Shown: piece by piece, positions 8,065 to 17,171 of the stretch | Layout: every line of letters starts with the position of its first letter | Position numbering within the stretch: position 1 is the stretch's first letter | DNA from: TMED13 sp042090305 | GTDB taxonomy: Bacteria > Pseudomonadota > Alphaproteobacteria > Methylaequorales > Methylaequoraceae | NCBI GenBank assembly: GCA_042090305.1 | Contig: JBELJQ010000009.1 | Span: 1-52,455, forward strand | Direction: 5' to 3' | DNA length: 52,455 bases | Program-made: the position numbers and the translations under genes | Notes under the pieces: generated by a model | Databases searched by the model: none | Seen by the model: only the letters and a program-made list of their open reading frames with translations | Told to the model about the DNA's origin: nothing

Positions 8065-8733
8065 ATGAATAAAATTATTATAACAAACTTTACGGCATTA
8101 TTTATAATTGCTTTAGGAATATTTTCGCCAGTCTACAATGACGAGATTACTTTAGCCGGGCTATTTAGTCTATCAGGAAGTGTTACAAATTGGTTAGCAA
8201 TTCATATGCTTTTTGAAAGAGTTCCCTTCCTTTATGGTTCTGGTGTCATCATCCAGAGGTTCAGTGAATTTAAGCAAGGTATAAAGGAGCTTATAATGAA
8301 TGAATTTTTTTCTAATGAATCGATTGAATCAAATTTTTCTAACAAGACATTTGATAAAGAGAGTATTCTTAAAAAGATTAACTATGATGAAATATTTAAT
8401 AAGTTTGTAGAATCAATTGAAGAATCATCAATGGGTTCAATGCTAAGTATGGTAGGTGGGAAAAAAGCTCTTGAACCACTTAAAGCACCACTAAAAACTA
8501 AAATGAGGCTTATATTTAATGATTTAATGGAAAAAAATTTAATTGGAGATAAATCATATAATGAAATAAAGTTTGAAATTGAATCTTTAATCAATAAAAG
8601 ATTAGATGAATTAAGCCCAGTGGATGTTAAGCAAATTATAAAAAATATAATTCATAAACACTTAGGGTGGTTAGTAGTATGGGGAGGAGTCTTTGGGTTT
8701 TTAATGGGATTATCAATTAGTATTATAGGTTAA
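8065..8733 (+). CDS. DUF445 family membrane protein
   Basis: A 222-residue protein with a hydrophobic N-terminal segment (IIITNFTALFIIALGIF), the DUF445 signature SGSVTNWLAIHMLFERVPFLYG SGVI (residues about 40-65), a long charged helical middle and a C-terminal hydrophobic segment (GWLVVWGGVFGFLMG). The protein is therefore anchored at both ends with a soluble central region. I chose the ATG at 8065, preceded by AGAAAG. An in-frame TTG ten codons earlier (8035) has no better ribosome-binding site. Function of DUF445 is not established. The gene lies 5 bases before selO and is probably co-transcribed with it. Confidence 0.85.
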   Translation: MNKIIITNFTALFIIALGIFSPVYNDEITLAGLFSLSGSVTNWLAIHMLFERVPFLYGSGVIIQRFSEFKQGIKELIMNEFFSNESIESNFSNKTFDKESILKKINYDEIFNKFVESIEESSMGSMLSMVGGKKALEPLKAPLKTKMRLIFNDLMEKNLIGDKSYNEIKFEIESLINKRLDELSPVDVKQIIKNIIHKHLGWLVVWGGVFGFLMGLSISIIG

Positions 8734-8738
8734 TTAAC

Positions 8739-10214
8739 TTGAAAAAGAAAAAAGATTTTAATTTTATGAACACTTACATAAAATTACCTAAGGAATTCTA
8801 CCAAAAGATAAAGCCTTTTGGTGTTAAGGAGCCTAAGCTAATTAAATTCAACTCTGAACTTAATAATTTCCTAAATTTAAATTTGAATGAAAATGATGTG
8901 AATCTTGGAAAAATACTGTCTGGCAATATCTTGCCTCACGGATCAGATCCCATTGCTTTGGCATATGCTGGTCATCAATTTGGACATTTTGTTCCCCAAC
9001 TTGGTGATGGTAGAGCAGTGTTACTTGGAGAGATAGTAAATAATAATTCTCAACGATTTGATATACAACTTAAGGGGTCAGGTGAAACAAAATTTTCTAG
9101 AGATGGTGATGGCAGATCTCCTTTGGGGCCAGTAATAAGAGAATATATTATGAGCGAAGCAATGTTTAATTTAAATGTGCCAACAACAAGATCTTTAGCC
9201 ATGTTGGAAACTGGAGAATTTGTTCAGAGAGAAAAATTATTACCAGGAGGCATACTTACCAGGGTTGCTTCAAGTCATATTAGATTTGGTACATTTGAAT
9301 ATTTTAGCTATAAAAAAGATTTGAAGTCATTAAGAATTCTTACTGAATATTCAATAAACAGACACTTTCCAGAAATAATTGGTAAAGAAGATATGATCCT
9401 AGAGTTCTTAAATAAAGTTCAAGAATTAAGTATTAAATTGGTATGTAAGTGGATGAGTATTGGTTTTATTCATGGTGTAATGAATACAGATAACTCAACC
9501 ATCTCAGGAGAAACAATTGATTATGGCCCTTGTGCCTTTATGGATTTTTTTGATCCCAATAAAGTCTTTAGTTTTATTGATCAAGGAGGAAGATACTCAT
9601 ACATTAATCAAGGTAAAATTATGTTTTGGAATATTTCAAAATTTGCTGAAACTTTAGTGCCTTTGATCGATAGTGATAAGAAAAAAGCTATCAAAAAGGT
9701 ATTAAGTATTTTGGAAAAGTATCCTGACTATTTTCAGAAAAATTGGACTGAAAGTATGAAAAGAAAAATTGGACTGAAAGTAAATAATAATATCAACGCC
9801 AAGTTAGCAACTGATTTTCTTGAAATTCTTCATACTAATAATGTTGATTTCACACTAGCCTTCAGAAATCTATCTTATTTTTTGGATAAAAATTCCTTAA
9901 ATGATAAATTCTTTACCCTTTTTAAAGAACAAAAAAAGATTAGGGATTGGGTTCGTCTTTGGGAGTCTAGACTTATAAAAGAAAAAGATAATAAAATTAA
10001 AATTCTTAGTGATATGAAACAGATCAATCCATTTGTAATACCACGAAATCATATTGTTGAGGAAACCATCAACAAAACTTTAAACAAAAATTATGTTCTT
10101 TTAGACGAGTTTCTAGAGGTTATGAAAAACCCTTTTAGTGAAACAGAAAACAAAAAATTCATTAGTCCTCCAAAAATAAATGAACAAGTCCGAAACACCT
10201 TTTGTGGAACTTAG
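8739..10214 (+). CDS. selO: Protein adenylyltransferase SelO (YdiU)
   Basis: A 491-residue pseudokinase-fold enzyme that transfers AMP to protein hydroxyl groups and is linked to oxidative stress defence. Motifs seen: YAGHQFG (76-82), QLGDGR (87-92), LKGSG with K112, RDGDGR, GFIHGVMNTDN (242-252) and DYGP (D261). These correspond to the nucleotide and metal site of characterised SelO. The C-terminus keeps a lone cysteine (FCGT); another cysteine lies in DYGPCAF. Start is either TTG at 8739 or ATG at 8766, and both give an acceptable N-terminus. A 21-base exact direct repeat lies inside the gene (9736-9756, 9762-9782). It follows the DUF445 gene closely. Confidence 0.94.
   Translation: MKKKKDFNFMNTYIKLPKEFYQKIKPFGVKEPKLIKFNSELNNFLNLNLNENDVNLGKILSGNILPHGSDPIALAYAGHQFGHFVPQLGDGRAVLLGEIVNNNSQRFDIQLKGSGETKFSRDGDGRSPLGPVIREYIMSEAMFNLNVPTTRSLAMLETGEFVQREKLLPGGILTRVASSHIRFGTFEYFSYKKDLKSLRILTEYSINRHFPEIIGKEDMILEFLNKVQELSIKLVCKWMSIGFIHGVMNTDNSTISGETIDYGPCAFMDFFDPNKVFSFIDQGGRYSYINQGKIMFWNISKFAETLVPLIDSDKKKAIKKVLSILEKYPDYFQKNWTESMKRKIGLKVNNNINAKLATDFLEILHTNNVDFTLAFRNLSYFLDKNSLNDKFFTLFKEQKKIRDWVRLWESRLIKEKDNKIKILSDMKQINPFVIPRNHIVEETINKTLNKNYVLLDEFLEVMKNPFSETENKKFISPPKINEQVRNTFCGT
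9736..9782 (+). repeat. 21-base direct repeat inside selO
   Basis: Positions 9736-9756 and 9762-9782 are identical over 21 bases, offset by 26. Because 26 is not a multiple of three, the two copies are read in different frames: the first as the KNWTES region, the second as the KRKIGLK region. The second reading fits the conserved K(L/I)GL motif of SelO. Confidence 0.9.
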
Positions 10215-10221
10215 ATTTTCA

Positions 10222-10626
10222 CTAAATAACTGAAAAATTATTTTTTTTAGATTCATCGAAAACTTCCTCCTCTGCTTCTAACCAGAGTGGAATTGCCTTT
10301 TCTAATATCTCCTCACCATCACTTGTTAAAATAACTACTCTTTTTCTTAGATCTTTATTATTAATATTCCTTATGAGTTTTCTTTTCATTAAAATATTAA
10401 GCCCTCTTGTCAAAGTTGTTCTATCCATAAATAATTCGTCAGCTAGTGCAACTAGGTTTTTCTTTCCACTTGTAGCAATGAAAGAAAGTATTGAAAATTG
10501 TGTTATTTTTAGGCCAAGCGGTTTAAGCTTTCTATCATAAAGCTGAGTTGTTAACCTTGAAGCTCTTCGTATTTTAAAGCATTTACAGTTTTTAAGTTGT
10601 CTGAATTTAAAAGAAGTCTGAGTCAT
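10222..10626 (-). CDS. MarR-family transcriptional regulator
   Basis: A 134-residue winged-helix regulator. The DNA-binding core is visible: SRLTTQLYDRKLKPLGLKITQFSIL, then ALADELFMDRTTLTRGLNILMKRKLI (recognition helix) and the wing DLRKRVVILTSDGEEIL. A conserved LWLEAEEEVF-type dimerisation helix follows. ATG at 10626 was chosen over the TTG one codon upstream. The N-terminus contains a C-x-C pair (NCKCFKIRRA), as in some redox- or metal-responsive MarR proteins; this is only suggestive. It is convergent with selO (7-base gap), and no divergent target gene adjoins it, so the regulon is unknown. Confidence 0.85.
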   Translation of the reverse strand: MTQTSFKFRQLKNCKCFKIRRASRLTTQLYDRKLKPLGLKITQFSILSFIATSGKKNLVALADELFMDRTTLTRGLNILMKRKLIRNINNKDLRKRVVILTSDGEEILEKAIPLWLEAEEEVFDESKKNNFSVI

Positions 10627-10664
10627 CAAAAATCAAGTAGAGTTCAATATTTTTATCTTACAAC

Positions 10665-10952
10665 TTATTGATGAGAATCTAAATCTTTTTTTACATCTTC
10701 ATGATCACTAGCCACAATATGGTTTTTACGCTTAAAAATCAATTTCTCAAATATTGGAATAAAAAGAAGTGGGACAATCCCTTCTATTACAATGCCAATT
10801 ATCATGTTTCGTAAATGTGGATCTAAATTACTTGCAACAAAATCTGTTATTATATGAGACATTGTAGCTCCTAATATTTCAGCTTTATGGCCTTTTGATA
10901 TAATCTTTAAAAATCTATTTATACTAAACCCTGTATAATATCCTACTAGCAT
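10665..10952 (-). CDS. Conserved small membrane protein, unknown function
   Basis: A 95-residue protein I do not recognise by name. It has an N-terminal hydrophobic stretch, a segment GATMSHIITDFVASNLDPH, and a second hydrophobic stretch (MIIGIVIEGIVPLLFIPIFEKLIF). A charged, basic-then-acidic cytosolic tail follows. The distribution suggests two membrane spans. No clear ribosome-binding site precedes ATG. It is co-directional with the MarR gene (38-base gap) and may share its transcript. Real gene on codon use and length; function unknown. Confidence 0.65.
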   Translation of the reverse strand: MLVGYYTGFSINRFLKIISKGHKAEILGATMSHIITDFVASNLDPHLRNMIIGIVIEGIVPLLFIPIFEKLIFKRKNHIVASDHEDVKKDLDSHQ

Positions 10953-11027
10953 TATACTTACGTGAACAAATCTAAATACAAAATCCCTAAGATTTCAGTA
11001 AATTTCGTTAAATAAATGGTTAATTAA

Positions 11028-11117
11028 ATGTTCCATATAAATTTCTTAAGAATAATCTATCTTACAAGCGTTTTATTTATAGTTGTTAGTTTTTATATAT
11101 TTTTTCGTAGCACATAA
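11028..11117 (+). CDS. Possible 29-residue single-span membrane microprotein
   Basis: An ATG-to-TAA frame of 29 residues beginning MFHINFLRIIYL and ending FYIFFRST. It contains one continuous hydrophobic helix (LTSVLFIVVSFYIFF) flanked by arginines, as expected for a small membrane protein. It has no convincing ribosome-binding site and lies alone in the 209-base gap between the minus-strand membrane protein gene and tRNA-Ser. In AT-rich DNA short hydrophobic frames arise easily by chance, so this is only a candidate. Confidence 0.2.
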   Translation: MFHINFLRIIYLTSVLFIVVSFYIFFRST

Positions 11118-11161
11118 ATTAAATATTATGGAGAAATATATTCAATATCGATCAAAGTAAT

Positions 11162-11249
11162 TGGCGGAGAGAGAGGGATTCGAACCCTCGAAACAAAAAT
11201 GTTTACACGCTTTCCAAGCGTGCGCCTTCAGCCACTCGGCCACCTCTCC
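11162..11249 (-). tRNA. tRNA-Ser (GGA)
   Basis: Minus-strand tRNA with 5' GGAGAGG pairing TCTCTCC (last pair G-U), anticodon stem CACGC/GCGTG around TTGGAAA, giving anticodon GGA. It has a long variable arm (TAAACATTTTTGTTT region) typical of class II serine tRNAs and a T-loop GGTTCGAATCC. The discriminator base is G and CCA is encoded (11162-11164). It lies 10 bases after the lepA stop and may be processed from the lepA transcript. Confidence 0.96.
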
Positions 11250-11259
11250 ATAATAGCTA

Positions 11260-13059
11260 TTAGCTCCCTGAAGTTTTGAGAACATTTATAAAAGCTGATT
11301 GAGGTATTTCAACCTTTCCAAACTGCCTCATCCTCTTTTTACCTTTTTTTTGTTTATCTAATAATTTATTTTTTCGAGTTACATCTCCACCATATAGTTT
11401 TGCTGTGACATCTTTTCTAAAACTGCTTATTGTTTCTCTTGCGATAATTTTGCCTCCAATTGATGCTTGTATGGGAATTTTAAATTGTTGTCTAGGTATA
11501 AGGTCTTTTAATTTTTCACAATAGACTTTTCCTCGCGATGCAGATTTAAGCTCATGACATATGAAGGATAAAGCATCAACAGGTTCTGAGTTTACTAAAA
11601 TTTGAACTTTCACAAGTTTATCTTCTTTATACTCTTTAAACTCATAATCAAAACTTGCATAACCACTAGTAATTGACTTTAATCTATCGTAAAAGTCAAA
11701 CACTACTTCTGCAAGAGGTAGATGATATATAACCATCGCTCTCTTACCAACATAAGTAAGATCTTTTTGAACTCCTCGTCTGTCTGTACATAGTTGAATA
11801 ACTGGACCTAGATATTCATCGGGAAGTAAAATTGTAGCCTTAATTATTGGTTCAAATACTTTGCTGATCTTTTCAATATTTGGAAGTTCTGATGGGTTAT
11901 GAATATTTATCAATTCATTATTTGTTTTTTCAACTTTGTAAACAACAGAGGGTGAAGTCGTGATAAGAAGTAAATTAAATTCTCTCTGTAATCTTTCTTG
12001 AATTATCTCCAGATGGAGTAAGCCCAAAAAACCACATCTAAAACCAAGACCTAGCGCGGCTGATGTTTCAGTTTCATAGGTAAAACTAGCGTCATTTAAT
12101 GCTAATTTTTCTAAACTATCTTTCAATAAATCATAGTCATCAGCCTCAACGGGATAAAGACCACAAAATACTACCGGGATGCTTGGTTTGAAACCTTTTA
12201 GTGGATTTTGAATGGGAAGCTTTTCATCCGTAACAGTATCTCCAATTTTACAGTCACTAACATGCTTAATTCCAGCAGTAAAAAAACCAATTTGTCCAAC
12301 AGATAGTTCATGTGTATATTCAATTTTTGGAGTAAAAAAACCACATTTTTCTATATTGTAGGTTGCATTTGTCCCCAACATCTTAATTTTCATCCCTTTC
12401 TTTAAAACTCCTGCTTGAACTCTTACTAAAATAATCACCCCAAGGTAAGTATCATACCAACTATCAACTAGCATAGCTACGAGTGTGTTTTCAGGACTGG
12501 GAGTAGGACAAGGCAACCTCTTAACTACGGCCTCTAGTAAGTTCCCAACTCCCTCACCAGTTTTTGCAGAAACTAGAATAGCATTAGATGTGTCTATACC
12601 TATTACATCCTCTATTTGTTTCTTTACTCTATCTGGATCGGCGGCTGGTAAGTCAATTTTATTTAGAACAGGTATAATTTCATGATCATATTCGATTGCC
12701 TGGTAAACATTTGCTAATGTTTGAGCCTCAACACCTTGTGACGCATCAACAACTAGCAGTGAACCTTCACAAGAAGCTAAGCATCTACTTACTTCGTATG
12801 AGAAGTCAACATGCCCTGGAGTATCCATTAAATTAAAGTTATAAGAATTACCATCGCTGTTTTTGTAATTTAAAAAAACAGTTTGAGCCTTAATGGTGAT
12901 TCCCCTTTCTCTTTCGATATCCATTGAATCTAAAACTTGTTCTTTCATTTCTCTATCAGAAAGTCCTCCACATTTTTGAATTATTCTGTCAGCAAGGGTG
13001 GATTTTCCGTGATCTATGTGTGCTATGATTGAAAAGTTACGAATATTTTTTAATGACAT
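11260..13059 (-). CDS. lepA: Elongation factor 4 (LepA)
   Basis: A 599-residue translational GTPase that acts on ribosomes (back-translocation or initiation quality control). G1 motif AHIDHGKST at residues 13-21, G3 DTPGHVDF, G4 NKIDLP, then EF-G-like domains II, III and V. The LepA-specific C-terminal domain includes LYGGDVTRKNKLLDKQKKGKKRM. Length equals the family norm. It is the last protein gene of the thrS-infC-rpmI-rplT-pheS-pheT-lepA run, two bases after pheT, and is followed by tRNA-Ser. In E. coli lepA pairs with lepB; here it follows pheT where E. coli has ihfA. Confidence 0.98.
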   Translation of the reverse strand: MSLKNIRNFSIIAHIDHGKSTLADRIIQKCGGLSDREMKEQVLDSMDIERERGITIKAQTVFLNYKNSDGNSYNFNLMDTPGHVDFSYEVSRCLASCEGSLLVVDASQGVEAQTLANVYQAIEYDHEIIPVLNKIDLPAADPDRVKKQIEDVIGIDTSNAILVSAKTGEGVGNLLEAVVKRLPCPTPSPENTLVAMLVDSWYDTYLGVIILVRVQAGVLKKGMKIKMLGTNATYNIEKCGFFTPKIEYTHELSVGQIGFFTAGIKHVSDCKIGDTVTDEKLPIQNPLKGFKPSIPVVFCGLYPVEADDYDLLKDSLEKLALNDASFTYETETSAALGLGFRCGFLGLLHLEIIQERLQREFNLLLITTSPSVVYKVEKTNNELINIHNPSELPNIEKISKVFEPIIKATILLPDEYLGPVIQLCTDRRGVQKDLTYVGKRAMVIYHLPLAEVVFDFYDRLKSITSGYASFDYEFKEYKEDKLVKVQILVNSEPVDALSFICHELKSASRGKVYCEKLKDLIPRQQFKIPIQASIGGKIIARETISSFRKDVTAKLYGGDVTRKNKLLDKQKKGKKRMRQFGKVEIPQSAFINVLKTSGS

Positions 13060-13061
13060 TT

Positions 13062-15449
13062 TTATCTCAACTTAGCAGAAAATTTTTCTTCTATTTTTTT
13101 TACAATTTCTTGACATACTTTATTAATCTCCAATTCACTCAAGGTTTTTACTTCCGATTGTATTTTAACCTCTATTGCTATGGCTCTATTTTGTGAATCA
13201 TCAGAGTAGTCATCAAAAACTTTTACCGTTCTTATTAATTCTTTGTCTAAGGATTTAATAAAATTAACAACTTCGCCAGATGAAGTTGTTTTATCGATGC
13301 CAAAGGAGAAATCCCTTATTGAAGACTGAAAGTTTAATTTCTTAAACTCCTTTCTTGAGCCCGATTTATCTTTTAAAAAATATTTTAAATTTGAAAAATT
13401 AATTTCTAACATAGAAACATCATTCTTTAAGCCGAAATCTTTGATTATTTGTGGATGAATTTGCCCTAAACTACCAATGATTTTATTCCCAAATTTTATT
13501 AAGCAATTTTTACCAGGATGATAATAAGAATTCGCTGAGTTTGAAAAATCAATTATACTAGAATCTAGATTTATAATCTCAAAAATAGCTATTAAATCAG
13601 CTTTCAAATCAAAAACATCGAAGTCCCTATTTTTTTCAATCCAATTTTTTTCTACTGCTTTTCCAGATCTCACAACAACTATATTCTCAAATTGATCAAC
13701 TAATTTTTCTTCAAAAAAGATTGGTCCAATCTCGAATATTGAAATATTTTTTAACCCTTTATTGTGATTACTTTTCAAGATATTCAACAACCCTCCAACT
13801 AAGTTAGTTCTGAGGACTGATAGTTCTGTACTAATTGGATTTTCTAAAAGGACTTTTTTATACGGTGTTTTTAGAATATCCTCCCATTTCTGATTAACAA
13901 ATGACCAGTTGATAGTTTCAGTTACTCCTCTAGAAACAAGAATTTCTCGTATTTTCTTTTTTGACTTTTGTTCTATACTTGTAACCTCATAGTTTTTATT
14001 ATTAAAATTCAAAGGGGTGCTTTCAATGTTGTCGTATCCATAGAGTCTGGCTACTTCTTCAACCAAGTCCTCTTTTAATGATATGTCTTGTCTCCAGCTT
14101 GGTGGTGATACCAAAAATTTTCCATCTTTTTCTTTTAATTTGCAACCTATCCTTGTTAAGGATTGTGTAAAGATGTCCTTTTTTAAATTTATGCCAAGTA
14201 GTTTATTAAGAAACTCTAAAGTTATATTTATCTCTGGTGATTTTTCGATGCTAATTGTTTCATTAACAATTGTTCCAATTTCCCCGCCACAAGTTTTTTT
14301 GATCATATCCGTTGCCATCTCTATTCCATCTTTAGTTGATAATGGATCTATACCTCTTTCAAACCTATATCGTGCATCACTTTGAATATTCAATTTTCGA
14401 CCGGTAGAAGAAATTGACTCTGGTAAAAAATATGCGCTTTCAATCAAAACATTCTTGGTGTTTTCGTCACATCCTGAATTTTTAGCCCCTAGTATCCCTG
14501 CTAGACTGATTATTTTTTCATCATCACATATTACAATCATATTATTATCAAGAACATACTCTTGTTCATCTAATCCAATGAATCTTTCACCTTTTTTTGA
14601 ATGACGAATTGTTATATCACCACTTAACTTGTCGGAATCAAAAACGTGTAATGGTCTACAATAATCAATATTAATATAGTTTGTAATATCAACTAGTGAG
14701 GAAATAACTTTAATTCCTGTCTTATTAAATCTTTTAACTATAAATTCTGATGAATCTCCATTTTTAATATTCCTTACTTCTCTGATCAAAAACTGAGGGC
14801 AATCTGAATCACTTATCGTATTATTTACCTTAAACTTTGTTTTGTATGATGAATTATGTTTTTTAATTCTTAACTCTTTTTGTTTTCCAAAACCTGAAGC
14901 ACTTAGGTCACGAGCGATTCCATATACACCAGCACAATCAACACGGTTTGGAGTGATTGCAATTTCAATATCTATTTCATCATCTTCAATATACCGACTA
15001 AAACTTTCTCCAATAATATAATTTTCATCAAGCTCGATGATCCCATCAGATTCACCAGATAAACCTAGCTCTTCAGAGGAGCAAAGCATTCCATTTGATT
15101 GGATACCTCTAATTTTGTTTTTAGTAATTTTAAATTCTTTATCTGAAGATGGATAAATAATTGCTCCAATTTTTGCAAGAACAGTTATCATACCTTCATG
15201 AACATTAAGTGCTCCACAAACTATTTCATAAAAGTTTTTTCCATCATTAACTTTACATACTTTAAGCTTATCAGCATTTGGATGATCTTTGACCTCACTT
15301 ATGGAGGATATAACAAATTTTTCTAATTTGTCTTTGGGATTATTTACATTTTCGACTTCTAAACCTATACTTGTCAATTTATTACACAGTTCATCTATCG
15401 AACTATCAAAATCCAAATACTCTTTTAACCAACCTACAGTAAATCTCAT
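13062..15449 (-). CDS. pheT: Phenylalanyl-tRNA synthetase beta subunit
   Basis: A 795-residue subunit of the tetrameric PheRS that charges tRNA-Phe. It has the expected order: N-terminal segment (RFTVGWLKEYLDF), EMAP/tRNA-binding domain about 40-150 (VKDHPNADKLKVCKVN), the B3/B4 editing region about 200-370, the B5 domain about 400-470, and the catalytic-like domain. The C-terminal anticodon-binding FDX-ACB domain covers about 700-795 (FQSSIRDFSFGIDK). Length matches the bacterial norm. It begins one base after the pheS stop, so the two subunits are translationally coupled. Confidence 0.98.
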   Translation of the reverse strand: MRFTVGWLKEYLDFDSSIDELCNKLTSIGLEVENVNNPKDKLEKFVISSISEVKDHPNADKLKVCKVNDGKNFYEIVCGALNVHEGMITVLAKIGAIIYPSSDKEFKITKNKIRGIQSNGMLCSSEELGLSGESDGIIELDENYIIGESFSRYIEDDEIDIEIAITPNRVDCAGVYGIARDLSASGFGKQKELRIKKHNSSYKTKFKVNNTISDSDCPQFLIREVRNIKNGDSSEFIVKRFNKTGIKVISSLVDITNYINIDYCRPLHVFDSDKLSGDITIRHSKKGERFIGLDEQEYVLDNNMIVICDDEKIISLAGILGAKNSGCDENTKNVLIESAYFLPESISSTGRKLNIQSDARYRFERGIDPLSTKDGIEMATDMIKKTCGGEIGTIVNETISIEKSPEINITLEFLNKLLGINLKKDIFTQSLTRIGCKLKEKDGKFLVSPPSWRQDISLKEDLVEEVARLYGYDNIESTPLNFNNKNYEVTSIEQKSKKKIREILVSRGVTETINWSFVNQKWEDILKTPYKKVLLENPISTELSVLRTNLVGGLLNILKSNHNKGLKNISIFEIGPIFFEEKLVDQFENIVVVRSGKAVEKNWIEKNRDFDVFDLKADLIAIFEIINLDSSIIDFSNSANSYYHPGKNCLIKFGNKIIGSLGQIHPQIIKDFGLKNDVSMLEINFSNLKYFLKDKSGSRKEFKKLNFQSSIRDFSFGIDKTTSSGEVVNFIKSLDKELIRTVKVFDDYSDDSQNRAIAIEVKIQSEVKTLSELEINKVCQEIVKKIEEKFSAKLR

Positions 15450-15450
15450 A

Positions 15451-16527
15451 TCATCGCCAATTTAGATCTGTTGTATCAAATGGTGAAAATCCATAGTGTC
15501 TTAACCAATCTAAATTTCCTTCATAAAATTCTCTGAGGTCAGGCATTCCATATTTCAACATCGCCAACCTCTCAATTCCCATTCCAAAAGCAAATCCACT
15601 TAAATTTGGAGCATTATTAATTTCACAAAGTTTAAATACATTGGGATGAACCATTCCACAACCTAGAATTTCCATCCACTTTGTTCCTTTACCAAGAAAA
15701 ATTTTCCCTGATTTAATTTCGCAATTAATATCTACTTCAGCCGAGGGTTCAGTAAACGGAAAATATGAAGGTCTAAACCTCAACTTTAATTCACTATTTT
15801 TAAAGAAAACTCTGCAAAACTCCTCAACAAACCATTTTAAATGTGAAAACTTTATATTCTCATCAACAACAAGACCCTCGACTTGATGAAACATAGGGGT
15901 GTGTGTCATATCTGAATCGCAACGATAGGTTCTACCAGGAGCAAAAATCCTTATAGGAAACTTATTTCTTTTTAGGGTTCTGATTTGAACTGGAGAGGTA
16001 TGTGTTCGAAGCACTAGTTTTTCATTCTTATGAGAATTCTTTAAATAAAAGGTATCATGCATTTCACGTGCGGGATGATTCTTTGGGATGTTTAGAGCCG
16101 TGAAATTATTAAAATCATCTTCTACGTCTGGTCCCTCTTGAAATACTAATCCCATATTTCCAAGAATCGAAACAATTTCATTAATAGTCTGGCTTACTGG
16201 ATGAACCTTTGAAATACTATTTGTATTATCTCTAGTAGGAAGAGTGCAATCAGTAAATTCTTTAGATAACTTCGACTCTAATTCTTTATTTTCAAATGCA
16301 GCTTTTTTTGATTCAATTGACTCTTGAAGCTTTACCTTTGCAATATTTAGTTGTTTTCCGAAGTTCTTCCTATCTTCTTCTGAGTATTTTGATAAGTTTT
16401 TGAGCTCTTGGGTAATGACACCTGCCTTACCTAACAACTTAACTCTAACTTTTTCAAGAACCTTTATATCTTCTGAGTTTTCAACCTCATCCAATGCTGA
16501 TTGAATTAGTTGATTAAGATCATTCAT
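15451..16527 (-). CDS. pheS: Phenylalanyl-tRNA synthetase alpha subunit
   Basis: A 358-residue catalytic subunit of PheRS. An N-terminal coiled coil (about 1-90) is followed by the class II core: MHDTFYLK, motif 2 (APGRTYRCDSDMTHTPMFHQ) and GCGMVHPNVF. Motif 3 is GFAFGMGIERLAMLKYG near the end. It sits between rplT (13-base gap) and pheT, as in the classical thrS-infC-rpmI-rplT-pheS-pheT order. Standard length, no missing motif. Confidence 0.98.
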   Translation of the reverse strand: MNDLNQLIQSALDEVENSEDIKVLEKVRVKLLGKAGVITQELKNLSKYSEEDRKNFGKQLNIAKVKLQESIESKKAAFENKELESKLSKEFTDCTLPTRDNTNSISKVHPVSQTINEIVSILGNMGLVFQEGPDVEDDFNNFTALNIPKNHPAREMHDTFYLKNSHKNEKLVLRTHTSPVQIRTLKRNKFPIRIFAPGRTYRCDSDMTHTPMFHQVEGLVVDENIKFSHLKWFVEEFCRVFFKNSELKLRFRPSYFPFTEPSAEVDINCEIKSGKIFLGKGTKWMEILGCGMVHPNVFKLCEINNAPNLSGFAFGMGIERLAMLKYGMPDLREFYEGNLDWLRHYGFSPFDTTDLNWR

Positions 16528-16540
16528 TACAATATTACGT

Positions 16541-16891
16541 TCAGGCAGCCTTAACTTTGTTTACTATTTCCTTAAAAGAATCCGGCTCAAGGGCTGCGAG
16601 ATCTGCCAAAACTTTTCTATTAAAGTTTAAGTTTACTTTTTTAAGGCCATTCATGAATGTTGAATACTTTATACCATGTAACCTGCAACCTGCGTTTATC
16701 CTTTGTATCCATAAACTTCTAAATTGTCTTTTTTTAACTTTGCGGTCTCTGTATGCATACTGACCTGCTTTTTCAACAGCTTGATTGGCTACTCGAAACG
16801 TATTTTTTCTTCTACCAAAGTAACCCTTTGCTCTTTTGAGAATTTTTTTATGTCTGAATCTAGTTGTGGTACCTGCTTTTACTCTTGACAT
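16541..16891 (-). CDS. rplT: 50S ribosomal protein L20
   Basis: A 116-residue basic 23S rRNA-binding assembly protein. The sequence MSRVKAGTTTRFRHKKILKRAKGYFGRRK and the INAGCRLHGIKYSTFMNGL segment are diagnostic. It is co-transcribed with rpmI (7-base gap) and infC upstream. In other bacteria L20 represses its own operon through an RNA structure upstream of rpmI. The 69-base rpmI leader here is short and AT-rich, and I could not identify such a structure by eye. Confidence 0.98.
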   Translation of the reverse strand: MSRVKAGTTTRFRHKKILKRAKGYFGRRKNTFRVANQAVEKAGQYAYRDRKVKKRQFRSLWIQRINAGCRLHGIKYSTFMNGLKKVNLNFNRKVLADLAALEPDSFKEIVNKVKAA

Positions 16892-16898
16892 TTTATGC

Positions 16899-17102
16899 CT
16901 ACCTTAACTTCATATTTATATATTTTTTAACAATTGTACTATCTGCTTTGGACATCACGGTTGGACCTTTTGCTGTTCTTTTCATTTTTCTTGTTCTCTT
17001 AGTCAGGTTATGCCTTTTACCACTAGCAAACATTAGTATCTTACCTGTGCTTGTCACTTTGAACCTTTTCTTTGTCCCACTTTTAGTTTTAATCTTTGGC
17101 AT
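16899..17102 (-). CDS. rpmI: 50S ribosomal protein L35
   Basis: A 67-residue basic ribosomal protein with the L35 pattern PKIKTKSGTKKRFKVTSTGKI and a C-terminal STIVKKYINMKLR. Typical length. It lies between infC (69-base gap) and rplT (7-base gap). The 69-base leader upstream is the usual place for L20 autoregulation in other phyla; nothing decisive is visible here. Confidence 0.97.
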   Translation of the reverse strand: MPKIKTKSGTKKRFKVTSTGKILMFASGKRHNLTKRTRKMKRTAKGPTVMSKADSTIVKKYINMKLR

Positions 17103-17171
17103 AATAAACTTTATAATTTTTTTAATATTTATATAGTTTTTTTTACCTAAAGCAACAGTGTTTTCAATTTA

